DNA of 64,000 nt from Psychrobacter sp. JCM 18903. GTDB taxonomy: Bacteria > Pseudomonadota > Gammaproteobacteria > Pseudomonadales > Moraxellaceae. The stretch spans positions 88,088 to 152,087 of the forward strand of contig NZ_BAWJ01000009.1 of assembly GCF_000586475.1 (NCBI RefSeq), written 5' to 3'. Position numbers and translations under genes: made by a program. Of this stretch, positions 11,433 to 20,442 are shown in pieces (within the stretch, counting starts at the first letter, position 1; each line of letters opens with the position of its first letter). The notes under the pieces were generated by a model. It was not told where the DNA came from and made no database searches. It saw nothing but the letters and a program-made list of their open reading frames with translations.

Positions 11433-11882
11433 ATGAAAGAACAAAAGCTACAGATTTTTTTAAGTATTATTAGTAACTATTTTAATCAGTTTGGGGGCGA
11501 GGAGCTTGTCGCTGACACCCCATATCTGTTAGAGAATAAACAGCCAAAAGTCCATGATTATACAGGTGTGATCGGTATATCGGGTGGACAAAAAGGCGTG
11601 GTGTATTTTTCCGCAACCCGTCAGTTATTGTCCGCTATACTGGATAGCATGGGTGAAACGGATAAAAGCGATGAGAATTATATCGATTTGGCTGGTGAAG
11701 TGGCCAATACCATCGCTGGTAACGCGCGTAAAGAGTTTGGCTCAGAGTTCCATATTTCTGTGCCGTTTGTATTTAAAGGCTCTCCACAAAGTATTGTGTT
11801 GCCGAATGATGAGCGTTCTTTTATCATTCCCATCACTTGGAACTCGCAGATAGGCGAGATTGTGGTCTGTTTGCAGGATTAA
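11433..11882 (+). CDS. CheX-like chemotaxis phosphatase, first copy
   Basis: 149 residues of the CheC/CheX fold. The catalytic helix reads 'LAGEVANTIAGNARKEF'; the Glu and Asn pair matches the CheX active site that dephosphorylates CheY-P. Upstream 'YTGVIGISGGQKGVVYFSA' forms the opening beta strands. It follows the receiver by 29 bases and precedes a paralogue by 41. CheX proteins act as dimers, so the two copies may form homo- or heterodimers. Confidence 0.88.
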   Translation: MKEQKLQIFLSIISNYFNQFGGEELVADTPYLLENKQPKVHDYTGVIGISGGQKGVVYFSATRQLLSAILDSMGETDKSDENYIDLAGEVANTIAGNARKEFGSEFHISVPFVFKGSPQSIVLPNDERSFIIPITWNSQIGEIVVCLQD

Positions 11883-11923
11883 CGTTGCTGCCACCGCGTC
11901 ATAAAGATGGATATTAATATATT

Positions 11924-12373
11924 ATGGTTAAAGTAGAAAAATTGGGTGTGTTTCTGAGCTCAATCAATGCATTTTTTGCACAAATTGATGGCTCGGAAGT
12001 ATCCATTGATACCCCTTATTTAAATCATAACAAGAGTGCTGTTGGTTATGATTATAGCGGCGTTATCGAGATATCAGGGCCTCTTGAAGGCTGTGTGTAT
12101 GTGAGTGCACCAAGCGTGATGTTACGAGAAGTCATAAAAGTGATGGGCGAGCCTGACTCATCGATCACGATGATGAAGGATCTGCTCGGTGAGATGGCCA
12201 ACACTATCTCTGGTAATGCTCGTACTGAGTTTGGCTCAGAGTTTATTATCTCGCCGCCGCATATTGTTGAGAGCGCACCAAGCGTGTCTTATTTGCCAAA
12301 AGATCGTCAAAGTTACGTCACACCATTTACGTGGCGTGGGTATAAAGCGGTCATTGGTATCTGTATCGCTTAA
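11924..12373 (+). CDS. CheX-like chemotaxis phosphatase, second copy
   Basis: 149 residues, the same length as its upstream neighbour and clearly a diverged tandem duplicate: 'YSGVIEISGPLEGCVYVSA' and catalytic helix 'LLGEMANTISGNARTEF' keep the Glu/Asn pair. Last gene of the operon, followed by a terminator. Retention of active-site residues in both copies suggests that both are functional. Confidence 0.88.
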   Translation: MVKVEKLGVFLSSINAFFAQIDGSEVSIDTPYLNHNKSAVGYDYSGVIEISGPLEGCVYVSAPSVMLREVIKVMGEPDSSITMMKDLLGEMANTISGNARTEFGSEFIISPPHIVESAPSVSYLPKDRQSYVTPFTWRGYKAVIGICIA

Positions 12374-12403
12374 TCTACAGCTGCTCATTTATTCAGTATA
12401 AAG

Positions 12404-12428
12404 AACGACGTTAATGCGTCGTTTTTTT
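12404..12428 (+). terminator. Rho-independent terminator of the signalling operon
   Basis: Stem AACGACG / CGTCGTT around a six-base loop, followed by a run of T, 30 bases after the second CheX-like gene. Confidence 0.8.
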
Positions 12429-12735
12429 ATGCGTTATCATCCACTTAAACAGCATAATAGCGCTAGCAGTCGCTAAGCATTATGTGATAAAATACAGCCC
12501 AGCTATTTTTTATCACATCGTATTTTTACGTTCAAATGATAGCTCAATTTTTTAGACCAACCCATCAACCAATGACACACACATCATGGCAAAAAATTGC
12601 TGGGTGTTTGGCGACTTGATTAATTTGCAAAAAAGTTAGTGCTGCCACAATAAGCATTAACCGTTAGCAGATGCGTGTCGCTAGATAGGCAGTTTTTGTG
12701 ATGTGGAGGCATAACCCAACCAATAGGAATTTCAC
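12429..12735. other. rpsB leader region
   Basis: 307 bases between the operon terminator and rpsB. It must carry the rpsB promoter and a 5' leader; rpsB leaders in gammaproteobacteria are known targets of S2 autoregulation, but I could not fold this one by eye with confidence. No open frame or repeat seen. Confidence 0.4.
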
Positions 12736-13530
12736 ATGTCTACAAAGAATCCAACCAAAATCGAAATGCGCGACTTACTACAAGCCGGCGCTCACTTTGG
12801 TCACCAAACACGTTTTGGAATCCAAAAATGGGACCATACATCTTTGGTGCCCGTAACAAGATTCACATCATTAACCTTGAGCACACAGTAAAAGCGTTTA
12901 ACGAAGCATTGACTTACGTTAACGGCTTAGCTGCTAAGAAAAACAAAGTATTGTTCGTAGGTACTAAACGCGCAGCAAGCGGTATCATCGCTGAGCAAGC
13001 AGCACGCGCTGGCATGCCATACGTTGACCATCGCTGGTTAGGTGGTATGTTGACCAACTGGAAAACACTTCGCCAGTCAATCAACCGTCTAAAAGAGCTA
13101 GAAAAACAAGCAGAAGACGGTACTTTCGCCAAGCTTACTAAGCGCGAAGCGTTAGAGCGTACTCGCGATATGGAAAAACTTGAGCGTTCACTAGGCGGTA
13201 TTAAAGATATGGGCGGCCTACCTGATGCAATCTTCGTTGTAGACGTAGATCATGAAGCGATTGCTATCAAAGAAGCTAAAAATCTAGGTATCCCAGTTAT
13301 CGGTATCGTTGATACTAACTCTAGCCAGATAACGTTGATACATCATCCCAGCAAACGATGATGCTATCCGTGCTGTGACCTTGTATGTGACTTCTATGGC
13401 TGATGCGATTATCGCTGGTAAAGAATACGCACAGACTCAAGCGGGCGGCAAAGCTGAGCAAGAAGCACCTGCTACTGAAGAAGCACCAGTTGAAGCCAAA
13501 GCAGAAGAAGCGGCGACTCCAGCAGAATAA
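12736..13530 (+). CDS. rpsB: 30S ribosomal protein S2
   Basis: Essential small-subunit protein. Seen: '[16 protein letters not shown]' at the N-terminus, then '[18 protein letters not shown]', 'VGTKRAAS', '[14 protein letters not shown]' and '[12 protein letters not shown]', ending in an Ala/Glu-rich tail. Frame breaks: one deletion near 12816 (expected R-F-W-N-P-K-M) and two close deletions near 13325-13340 (expected N-S-S-P-D-N-V-D-Y-I-I-P). With these repaired the protein has the normal S2 length plus an acidic tail. A cell could not live with this gene broken, so the breaks are sequencing errors. Confidence 0.96.
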
Positions 13531-13862
13531 TTGGCTGACCCAAAAGGTTTAACTTTGTAAGGATAGCTTGATAGTCACACTATCTGCATCCATGTAAAGT
13601 TATTAACAGCGTATAAGCTCACAATAGGCATGATGTAGTTTTACTCGTCATGCCTTATTGTTGATGGAACACTCGTTAATAAGCGAGTATTATCGCTTAT
13701 AGTTAGACTCGTGATGCACAATATCTGTCATTACAATGTTGTCTGTTATCACGATCAACCATGAGTGCTTTCATTACTATAAGAGCGATATAGTACCAAT
13801 AGATAGCAAAGATATATCTCATAGAAATTAAGCACTCCCATACATAATAAAAGGTAACTCTT
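13531..13862. other. rpsB-tsf intergenic region
   Basis: 332 bases with no gene. Contains a long imperfect hairpin at 13621-13661 and, right after it, a short inverted repeat ACTCG...CGAGT. No T run follows, so transcripts may be partly attenuated or processed here rather than ended. Confidence 0.5.
13621..13661 (+). promoter_or_regulatory. Hairpin between rpsB and tsf
   Basis: Arms ACAATAGGCATGA (13621-13633) and TCATGCCTTATTGT (13648-13661) pair over 13 bp with one bulged base and a 14-base loop. It lacks a T tail. Possible roles are mRNA processing, attenuation setting the S2 to EF-Ts ratio, or part of a repeated palindrome family; the sequence alone does not decide. Confidence 0.5.
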
Positions 13863-14746
13863 ATGTCAGAAGTAAAAGTATCTGCCAAAATGGTAAAAGA
13901 ATTGCGTGACCGTACTGGTCTTGGCATGATGGAATGTAAAAAAGCGTTAGAAGAGTCAAACGGCGATGTAGAAACTGCCATTGATAACCTACGTAAATCT
14001 GGTCAAGCCAAAGCAGCTAAAAAAGCGGGTAACATTGCAGCTGATGGCGCTATTATCATCGCTCAAGGCGACAACAAAGCATTCTTGTTAGAAGTAAACT
14101 GCCAAACTGACTTCGTTGCAAAAGACGAAAACTTTACGGCATTTGCAGAAGCAGTAGCGAACATTGCATTAGAAAACAATGTGACTGACGTAGCTGCTAT
14201 CGCTGAATTGCCATATGGCAATGGTCAGACTATTGAAGAAGCTCGTGTATCTTTGGTACAAAAAATCGGCGAAAACATCCAAGTACGCCGCGTTGAAGTA
14301 TTGGAAGGTAGCAACCTTGCTTCATACCGTCATGGTCTACGTATTGGGGTTGTGGTATCTTTTGAAGGCGGCAATGCAGAGACTGGCAAAAACCTTGCCA
14401 TGCATATCGCTGCGTTTAACCCAGTTGCGGTTGATGACGAAAGTGTAGATGCTGATTTATTAGCACGCGAAAAAGACATCATCGAAGCAAAAGCTCGTGA
14501 GTCTGGCAAGCCTGATAACATCGTTGAAAAAATGATCGAAGGTGGCCTACGTAAGTACCTAGAAGAAGTGACTTTATTACGTCAGCCATACGTTATGGAC
14601 AACGAGAAGAAGTTGGTGATGTACTAAAAGCTGAAGGCGTAAAAGTACTTGCTTTCAAACGTCTAGAAGTTGGTGAAGGCATCGAGAAAAAGCAAGAAGA
14701 CTTTGCTGCTGAAGTTGCTGCAACACAAGCACTGGCTAACAAGTAA
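13863..14746 (+). CDS. tsf: Elongation factor Ts
   Basis: Nucleotide-exchange factor for EF-Tu. Seen: '[16 protein letters not shown]', the family signature, with '[13 protein letters not shown]' and 'MHIAAFNP' in the core and '[16 protein letters not shown]' in the C-terminal part. RBS AAAAGGT precedes the ATG. One base is missing in an A/G run near 14608, after which the protein continues to TAA at 14744. It follows rpsB as in most bacteria and ends at a strong bidirectional terminator. Confidence 0.96.
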
Positions 14747-14889
14747 TTTTTAAATTTTGCTAAGAAGAAAGGTGAGTGCTAAGCTTTTTGGTCTGGTACT
14801 CACCGATCAGCTTTATTATTAATCTTGTATCGAACTCAAAAAATATGACAAGATAGATTATGAATGAATAGATAAAGCCTCTTAGCACA

Positions 14890-14924
14890 AAAAAAGCCCG
14901 TTAATTATATTAACGGGCTTTTTT
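14890..14924. terminator. Bidirectional terminator between tsf and the transglycosylase
   Basis: Perfect 16-bp stem (AAAAAAGCCCGTTAAT and its complement) with a three-base loop. A/T tails on both sides serve the converging tsf (+) and lytic transglycosylase (-). Confidence 0.9.
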
Positions 14925-14958
14925 ACGTTTGGATTCTACTGTTCATGCAGTTTTCATT

Positions 14959-15789
14959 CTAGCGTAATGCGTCATACGCTGAGTTGGCATAGCTGGCACT
15001 ATTGCTATTACTGCTGGTGCCATAGCTGACGTTTTGTAAGCCGCTACTGAGACTTGGATTGGCGATTTGATTACTAGCATTCATGGTACTGCCTGATAGC
15101 CCTGAGTCGTTTTTATACAAGCTATGGTAACGGCTCATGACATTTTTGACATAGTTACGGGTTTCCTTAAAAGGCGGGATGCCGTTATATTTATCAACGT
15201 TACCTTCACCCGCATTGTAGCCCGCAACCGCAAATTCTACGTTGTTATTAAAACGCTTCATCAGCCATGCAATATATTTAGCAGAGCCTTCGATATTATC
15301 TGCAGGATTCCAAGGATTGCTAACTTTGAAGCGTCGCGCAGTCGCAGGCATTAGCTGCATCAAACCTTGTGCACCGACAGGTGAGCGTGCATTCGGGTTA
15401 AATGCGGATTCGCTATGCATCATTGCTTTTATGAGCCCAGGATCTACGCCGTGACGCTGAGCTGAGGCGCGAATATAACTGTCGTATGAGTTGCGGCTTC
15501 CGCTACTGCTGGCAGAGCTACTACCATAGCTATCGCCACTGCCATCATACATTTTGGATTTTTTATAATGGGTAACTTTGACTGTTTTAGTAAACTTATT
15601 AAAGTTACCACTAGGTTCACTGCGATTGGTAAGTAGTATCTGACCGTCGTTACTTTTTTTAATATACATACTCTCCGCGTGAGCAGTAACAGAAAAGGCA
15701 AGTGAGCTAGTAATGACAGTTAATAGAAGAGGAGACAAGCAGCGAGTCACTAAGGTTGTAACATTTATCATAGGGTTATCACTTTTCAT
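14959..15789 (-). CDS. Periplasmic lytic transglycosylase (SLT domain)
   Basis: Cleaves peptidoglycan glycan strands between MurNAc and GlcNAc. 276 residues: N-terminal signal peptide ending around 'VTAHAES', a short 'IKKSNDGQILLTN' segment like DUF4124-type modules, a Ser-rich linker (about 81-103), then the SLT domain with catalytic Glu127 in 'HSESAFNP', 'QGLMQLMPATA' and 'VAGYNAGEGNV'. The C-terminal 50 residues are Ser/Asn-rich and of low complexity. It is a soluble or loosely attached periplasmic enzyme since no lipobox is present. The ATG at 15789 is used; 15771 is possible. Confidence 0.9.
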   Translation of the reverse strand: MKSDNPMINVTTLVTRCLSPLLLTVITSSLAFSVTAHAESMYIKKSNDGQILLTNRSEPSGNFNKFTKTVKVTHYKKSKMYDGSGDSYGSSSASSSGSRNSYDSYIRASAQRHGVDPGLIKAMMHSESAFNPNARSPVGAQGLMQLMPATARRFKVSNPWNPADNIEGSAKYIAWLMKRFNNNVEFAVAGYNAGEGNVDKYNGIPPFKETRNYVKNVMSRYHSLYKNDSGLSGSTMNASNQIANPSLSSGLQNVSYGTSSNSNSASYANSAYDALR

Positions 15790-16177
15790 CGAGTAATAGC
15801 AAATTGCTTTGCCTATAGGCGCGTCGTTCTGCGCATTTAAGCGGTTATCGTGCTGGTAGGATTTTATCGCTGTAAACGATATAGCACCCTAGCAAAAACC
15901 ACGTCTAACTAGAAACCACTCGCATTGGATACAAAAAATAATAGTTGCTTACTATAACATATAATAACTTTTCGACGCATACGATTATCAGTACAAAGTA
16001 TAAAAGTCATTTTTAATTTGTAAAAAAATCAACACACTACCGTTTTTGAGTACGTTGATTGAGTATTGGCTTTATTATTTTTAGGCGTATGTGGTACGTG
16101 AATATTCTGGCTGTGGCAATGAATGAATCATGAGAAATAAAAGCTGTTTGGAGCACTGGGAAATGATTTGAACAGGG
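15790..16177. other. Intergenic region between the transglycosylase and lrgB
   Basis: 388 AT-rich bases holding the transglycosylase promoter. Inverted repeat AATCAAC / GTTGATT at 16027-16060, read on the minus strand, is followed by a T run and may be a weak lrgAB terminator. Nothing else recognisable. Confidence 0.4.
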
Positions 16178-16866
16178 TTATATAGAAAGTGCACTGATAA
16201 AAATAGGCACCCAAACGGCGGTGACCAGCCCGTTTACTGCCAATCCAAATGCCGCATAACGCCCAGCAGTGTGGCTAATTTGCCATGCTTCGACGGTACC
16301 AAAAGCATGCGCTGCCAATCCAAGTGCTAAGCCCTTGGCACGGTCATCATCGATACTGCGAAATAAAAAGCGCGCCAAAGTACCACCGATAAGCCTGAAA
16401 CAATAATAATTAAGTTCGCCATGGCAAGTGGTGCTTTAATTAAATCTGCCACACTCAGACCGATTGGTGTGGTTACTGAACGCGTTGCGAAAGCGAGTAT
16501 GGTGTCGTGACTTAATGAAAATAAATAAGCTAATGACATCGGTAGCAATGCACCAACCACACTTGCAAGGATAACTATGAGAGTAAGCTTTTTGACTGGC
16601 AGACCTTTAAAGTTCATTGCTGCTAATGGTACTGCCAACAGTACGGTGACATATCCCAATAAGTGATCAAATACAGGCTTGGCAACATCGTAATAATCGT
16701 TGTAATCCCATTGTAGGATAAACAAAAATAAGAGAACAAGCGCCAACGCCGTAATCACCATCGGCAGCCATGAGAGCTTACGTGCCAATACACGAGCAGT
16801 CACATGAGCGATTAGCGTTAATAATATCGCCGCAAAGGTTGCCACAAACACGTTATCAAAAGTCAT
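16178..16866 (-). CDS. lrgB: LrgB/CidB family membrane protein
   Basis: Multi-span inner-membrane protein of the LrgB (YohK) family, which works with an LrgA-type partner in holin-like control of murein hydrolase activity or metabolite transport. Conserved segments seen: 'YVTVLLAVPLA', 'FATRSVTTPIGLSVAD' and, after a one-base deletion near 16380, 'KGLALGLAAHAFGTVEA', a hallmark of the family. The start ATG at 16864-16866 has AAGGAAA upstream. It lies 22 bases downstream of lrgA, clearly one operon. Confidence 0.88.
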
Positions 16867-16888
16867 TGCATTTCCTTGTTCATACAGC

Positions 16889-17323
16889 TCATAGCTGTCC
16901 TTTGTGCTCTTCAACGGTGGTGCTATCGATGCTAACATCGTGATTGAGCGAACGGTTGGCAAGTATGGCAAGTCCCCAAAGCGGTATGAGTGTGCTAATA
17001 ATCATCGTCAGCATAACGCCCCAAAGCTCATCACCTAAAGCGAATAGCAGTAAACCTGCACCTGCAGACACGGGCAAAAAAGCAAAACCGCTATCCACTA
17101 ATAAAGTATTACTGGCTTGGGTGAGCCAACTGGGCAACCCTTTAAGTAATCGCCATGCCATCAAAATAAAGAACATGGCGACCAATCCAACGATGTTGGC
17201 AGCCTTTTCTATTCCTGCTAATTGACAGATGATAACGGCTGATTCACGAACCACGATGACCATCGTGAGTGTCAGCATTAATGCAAGCCATAGCGGCAAA
17301 TGGGCGGAATGAGTAGATTTCAT
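16889..17323 (-). CDS. lrgA: LrgA/CidA family holin-like protein
   Basis: 144 residues, four predicted membrane helices. Seen: 'LPSWLTQASNTLL', 'FLPVSAGAG' and 'GVMLTMIISTLIPLWGLA', typical of CidA/LrgA. A GTG codon at 17383 would add 20 hydrophobic residues; the ATG at 17323 gives the usual family length and is preferred, although no good RBS precedes either. Upstream partner of lrgB. Confidence 0.82.
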   Translation of the reverse strand: MKSTHSAHLPLWLALMLTLTMVIVVRESAVIICQLAGIEKAANIVGLVAMFFILMAWRLLKGLPSWLTQASNTLLVDSGFAFLPVSAGAGLLLFALGDELWGVMLTMIISTLIPLWGLAILANRSLNHDVSIDSTTVEEHKGQL

Positions 17324-17707
17324 AAGAAATACTGGCCGATTTAGAAATAGATAGGATAGGAGCAACAAAATAGGTAACCGCACTCTAATAAGTGTGTTCT
17401 ATCTATCAATGATATGAATGTTGGTTGAACCTATAGCCGATGATTATATAGAGAGTAGGCAAACTAATAAAGCTTATAGCATATCGTTAGTGCGATTATA
17501 AATAGCAACAGCGTTAAGCTCGCTTACTATAATGAATGTATCATTTGCGCCAGGCTACCTTGTGTTCACTTTAAAAGACATAGGCTATGGTAGCGCGTTT
17601 TCGTGATCGGGTAACCTATAAAATTTAATGCTATGTGCCAAAAAAGGATGATATCAATGGATATCATCCTTTTGTCTTTTATAAAGCTATTTTACAGATT
17701 CAGTCAT
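17324..17707. other. lrgAB promoter region and hflX terminator
   Basis: 384 bases without a gene between the hflX stop and the lrgA start, both on the minus strand. It carries the hflX terminator at 17642-17673 and must hold the lrgAB promoter; no further structure seen. Confidence 0.5.
17642..17673 (-). terminator. Terminator after hflX
   Basis: Perfect 14-bp inverted repeat (AAAAGGATGATATC and complement) with a four-base loop, with a T run on the minus strand, about 35 bases beyond the hflX stop. Confidence 0.85.
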
Positions 17708-19171
17708 TTATATCTTTGAGTCAGGAGTTTCCGCTTCTACTGCTAATTCCTCTGACTTAGCGGCTTCAGAATTGAGCGCATCAAACTCATCAAATGCTTT
17801 TTCTTCTGACTCGGTCATCGTCGGCTCTTCAACCTCGTCAGGCTTTTCGAAGTCTTCAAGTACTGGCATCAATAATGTGGCTTGTGCTAATGGCAATACA
17901 TCTAAAGGCTCTAAATTGGCCTGACCTAGTAGCTGTCTTAGCGTATCGCTTGGCAAGCGAATCGTTAAACACTCATGCCCGCTGTCATCGTAGCTCTCTT
18001 CCTGAATAACACCCAGCTCATATAAGGCGTTTTTTAACTGACCTGCATGATAAGGTAAGGTCAACTCAAAGGTGGTGAGTGTGCCAGTCAGTAGCTGCTG
18101 GACGGCTAACGACAACGCTTCCATACCTAGGTTTTCTCTAGAAGAAACATAGACGCGATTGGGTTGTCCTTCGCTAGCATAACCAATATGTGCAGGCTCA
18201 TCTGTCAAATCAATTTTGTTGTAGACATTGAGCACTGGTACATCATTGTCAATCTCCGCTAATACGTCTTTGACCGCTTGAATTTGCTCATGCATATCTT
18301 CACTAGAAGAATCGATGACGTGTAGCAATAAATCTGCTTCCAAGGTTTCTTCTAATGTCGCATGAAAGGATTCGACCAACTCATGCGGCAGATGACGGAC
18401 AAAACCTACCGTATCGACCAAAACAACACGACCAACACCCTGCCAGTCTAAACGGCGTAAAGTGGGATCTAGCGTGGCAAATAATTTATCCGCTGCATAA
18501 ATATTTTCGTCGACTAAGCGGTTAAATAGTGTCGATTTACCAGCGTTGGTATAACCGACAAGCGAAATCGTCGGCACATCTGATTTTTGGCGACGGGCTC
18601 GACCTTGCGCACGTGTCTGTCTGACTTTCTCGATTCTGCTTTTAAGCTGATTCACGCGCACTTGTAGCAATCGACGATCGGTTTCAAGCTGGGTTTCGCC
18701 GGGACCACGTAGACCAATACCGCCTTTTTGACGCTCCAAATGCGTCCAACCTCGTACCAAACGCGTCGATAAATGGTTGAGCTGCGCCAGCTCTACTTGT
18801 AGCTTACCTTCATAAGTACGGGCACGCTGCGCGAAAATATCCAATATCAAACCCGTACGATCCAGTACGCGACATTTAACCAAGGCTTCAATATTACGCT
18901 CTTGTGATGGCGATAAGCTATGGTTGAATAAGACGATGTCCGCATCATGTTCGCGTACCAATTCTGCTATTTCTTCTGCTTTACCGCTACCAACGAAGTA
19001 TCTGGCATCGGGTCTTTGGCGTGAGCCTGTGACTAAAGCCAAACGATCAGCCCCTGCTGAGTCTGCTAACAGCTCAAATTCACCTAAATCATCAGGATCT
19101 TGAATTTGACGGATGTCTAAATGTACTATAATGGCGCGCTCGCCACCTTCGTGTCTTTCAAAATAATCCAA
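17708..19171 (-). CDS. hflX: Ribosome-associated GTPase HflX
   Basis: 487 residues. HflX splits stalled ribosomes, notably in heat stress. N-terminal HflX domain with 'YFVGSGKAEEIAELV', the helical linker 'GIGLRGPGETQLETDRR', then the G domain: G1 'GYTNAGKS' (206-213), G3 'DTVGFVRHLP' and G4 'NKID'. After the G domain comes an acidic C-terminal tail of about 60 residues rich in Glu, longer than in E. coli. The frame is intact throughout. It is not next to hfq here, unlike in enterobacteria. Confidence 0.95.
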   Translation of the reverse strand: MDYFERHEGGERAIIVHLDIRQIQDPDDLGEFELLADSAGADRLALVTGSRQRPDARYFVGSGKAEEIAELVREHDADIVLFNHSLSPSQERNIEALVKCRVLDRTGLILDIFAQRARTYEGKLQVELAQLNHLSTRLVRGWTHLERQKGGIGLRGPGETQLETDRRLLQVRVNQLKSRIEKVRQTRAQGRARRQKSDVPTISLVGYTNAGKSTLFNRLVDENIYAADKLFATLDPTLRRLDWQGVGRVVLVDTVGFVRHLPHELVESFHATLEETLEADLLLHVIDSSSEDMHEQIQAVKDVLAEIDNDVPVLNVYNKIDLTDEPAHIGYASEGQPNRVYVSSRENLGMEALSLAVQQLLTGTLTTFELTLPYHAGQLKNALYELGVIQEESYDDSGHECLTIRLPSDTLRQLLGQANLEPLDVLPLAQATLLMPVLEDFEKPDEVEEPTMTESEEKAFDEFDALNSEAAKSEELAVEAETPDSKI

Positions 19172-19475
19172 AGAGTATCACCTATTTAATAAAGTAAATA
19201 TATCGCTATTATCCATTCAGTAAACGTCGATATAGCGTTCATATGACCATATATATGTGGTCTCATCAGTTAATATTAAAGCGTTATAGCACAATTAACG
19301 ATGGTTTTATGTTACAGCGTAAATGAAAGCCATAGACAAATCAGTGAACGCAGCAGAACTGGTTGAATAAAAAGCAACTCAGTGAACAAATCGTCACTGA
19401 CTGAATAAATTTTGTTATACTCATGGCGCTTGTTTACGATATATAATCATAAGTTTTTAACCACGAGGGACACAG
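19172..19475. other. Divergent promoter region hflX / acyltransferase
   Basis: 304 bases between two divergent starts. Contains the inverted repeat TCAGTGA...TCACTGA around 19380-19410. Probably holds both promoters; no gene seen. Confidence 0.4.
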
Positions 19476-20274
19476 ATGAGCCAATCTAAGTCAGGCTTCT
19501 CACTCAGACAACAGTTGGGGCGCGGCAAACAAATTGCTGGCATGACCACCACTATCGCTGGTGGATTGCGCGCCGCCCAACGTATTGGCGCATTTAAGCA
19601 GCCACCACGCGAAAAATTGCCACGCTATATTCAAGCCTTTTGCCGCAAAATGGCAGGCTCTTTTGGCGTCAAGGTTGTGGCAGTCGAGCGGGTAGAGCAA
19701 CACCACGGATTATGGGTATCCAATCATGTGTCATGGATGGATATCCCTGTGGTGGGTACACTGAGTCCTGCTTTTTTCTTATCCAAAGCCGAAATCGGTG
19801 AATGGCCTGTATTTGGTAAGCTGGCTCATGCAGCAGGCACGGTATTTATTGAGCGTGGTTCCGGTGATGCAGGGTCGGTCGCTGCCCAAATTGCCAGTTT
19901 TTTGACCAAAGGTTTCTCGGTCATATTCTTCCCTGAGGCGACCACCACTGATGGCAAAAAAATCAAACGTATCCATGGTACTTTGCTACAAGCTGCCATA
20001 GATGCTGACGTGCCCGTACGCCCGCTGGTAATTGCTTACGTCAATAAAGACGGTACGTTAAGTGAAGAGTTGCCTTACTATGGCAAGCTTACGATGAAAG
20101 AGAGCCTAAAAAAGGTACTCGATACGAAAGATGTGACCGCCTACGTATTGCCACTTGAGCCAATAGATCCCAAAGTTGAGCAAAAGTGAATTGACGGACT
20201 TGTTACAAGCCCGTATGCAAGAAGGTCTGGCCGAATTACATTCGCGAGTCTTAACGAAAGTCGCTAAAGTTTAA
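19476..20274 (+). CDS. 1-acyl-glycerol-3-phosphate acyltransferase-like (PlsC family)
   Basis: Membrane-associated lysophospholipid acyltransferase family. Seen: the catalytic 'NHVSWMD' (HX4D, about residue 88), 'FFLSKAEIGEWPVFG', 'GTVFIERGSGD' and 'VIFFPEATTTDG' (the FPEG-type motif, here FPEA). A frame break near 20180 (net one-base shift) truncates the visible protein, but the next frame encodes a fitting tail ('ELTDLLQARMQEGLAELHSR') to TAA at 20272. The acyl acceptor cannot be named; some members make ornithine lipids. Confidence 0.82.
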
Positions 20275-20317
20275 GCGGTGACAGCATAATAGTTGTGAAT
20301 ATTTAACACGCTCTAAT

Positions 20318-20366
20318 AAAAAAGGCGCAAATCGCTCAGTTCATAACTGCGATTTGTGCCTTTTTT
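20318..20366. terminator. Bidirectional terminator
   Basis: Eighteen-base arms (AAAAAAGGCGCAAATCGC and near-perfect complement, one G-U) separating the convergent acyltransferase (+) and tas (-) genes. Confidence 0.88.
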
Positions 20367-20442
20367 GTCGATTATAAATACGACAGCCTCAATGCGCCAA
20401 AGTCTGGTTTGCATCAGACCATGGTGTCACATCAAGCTAAAA

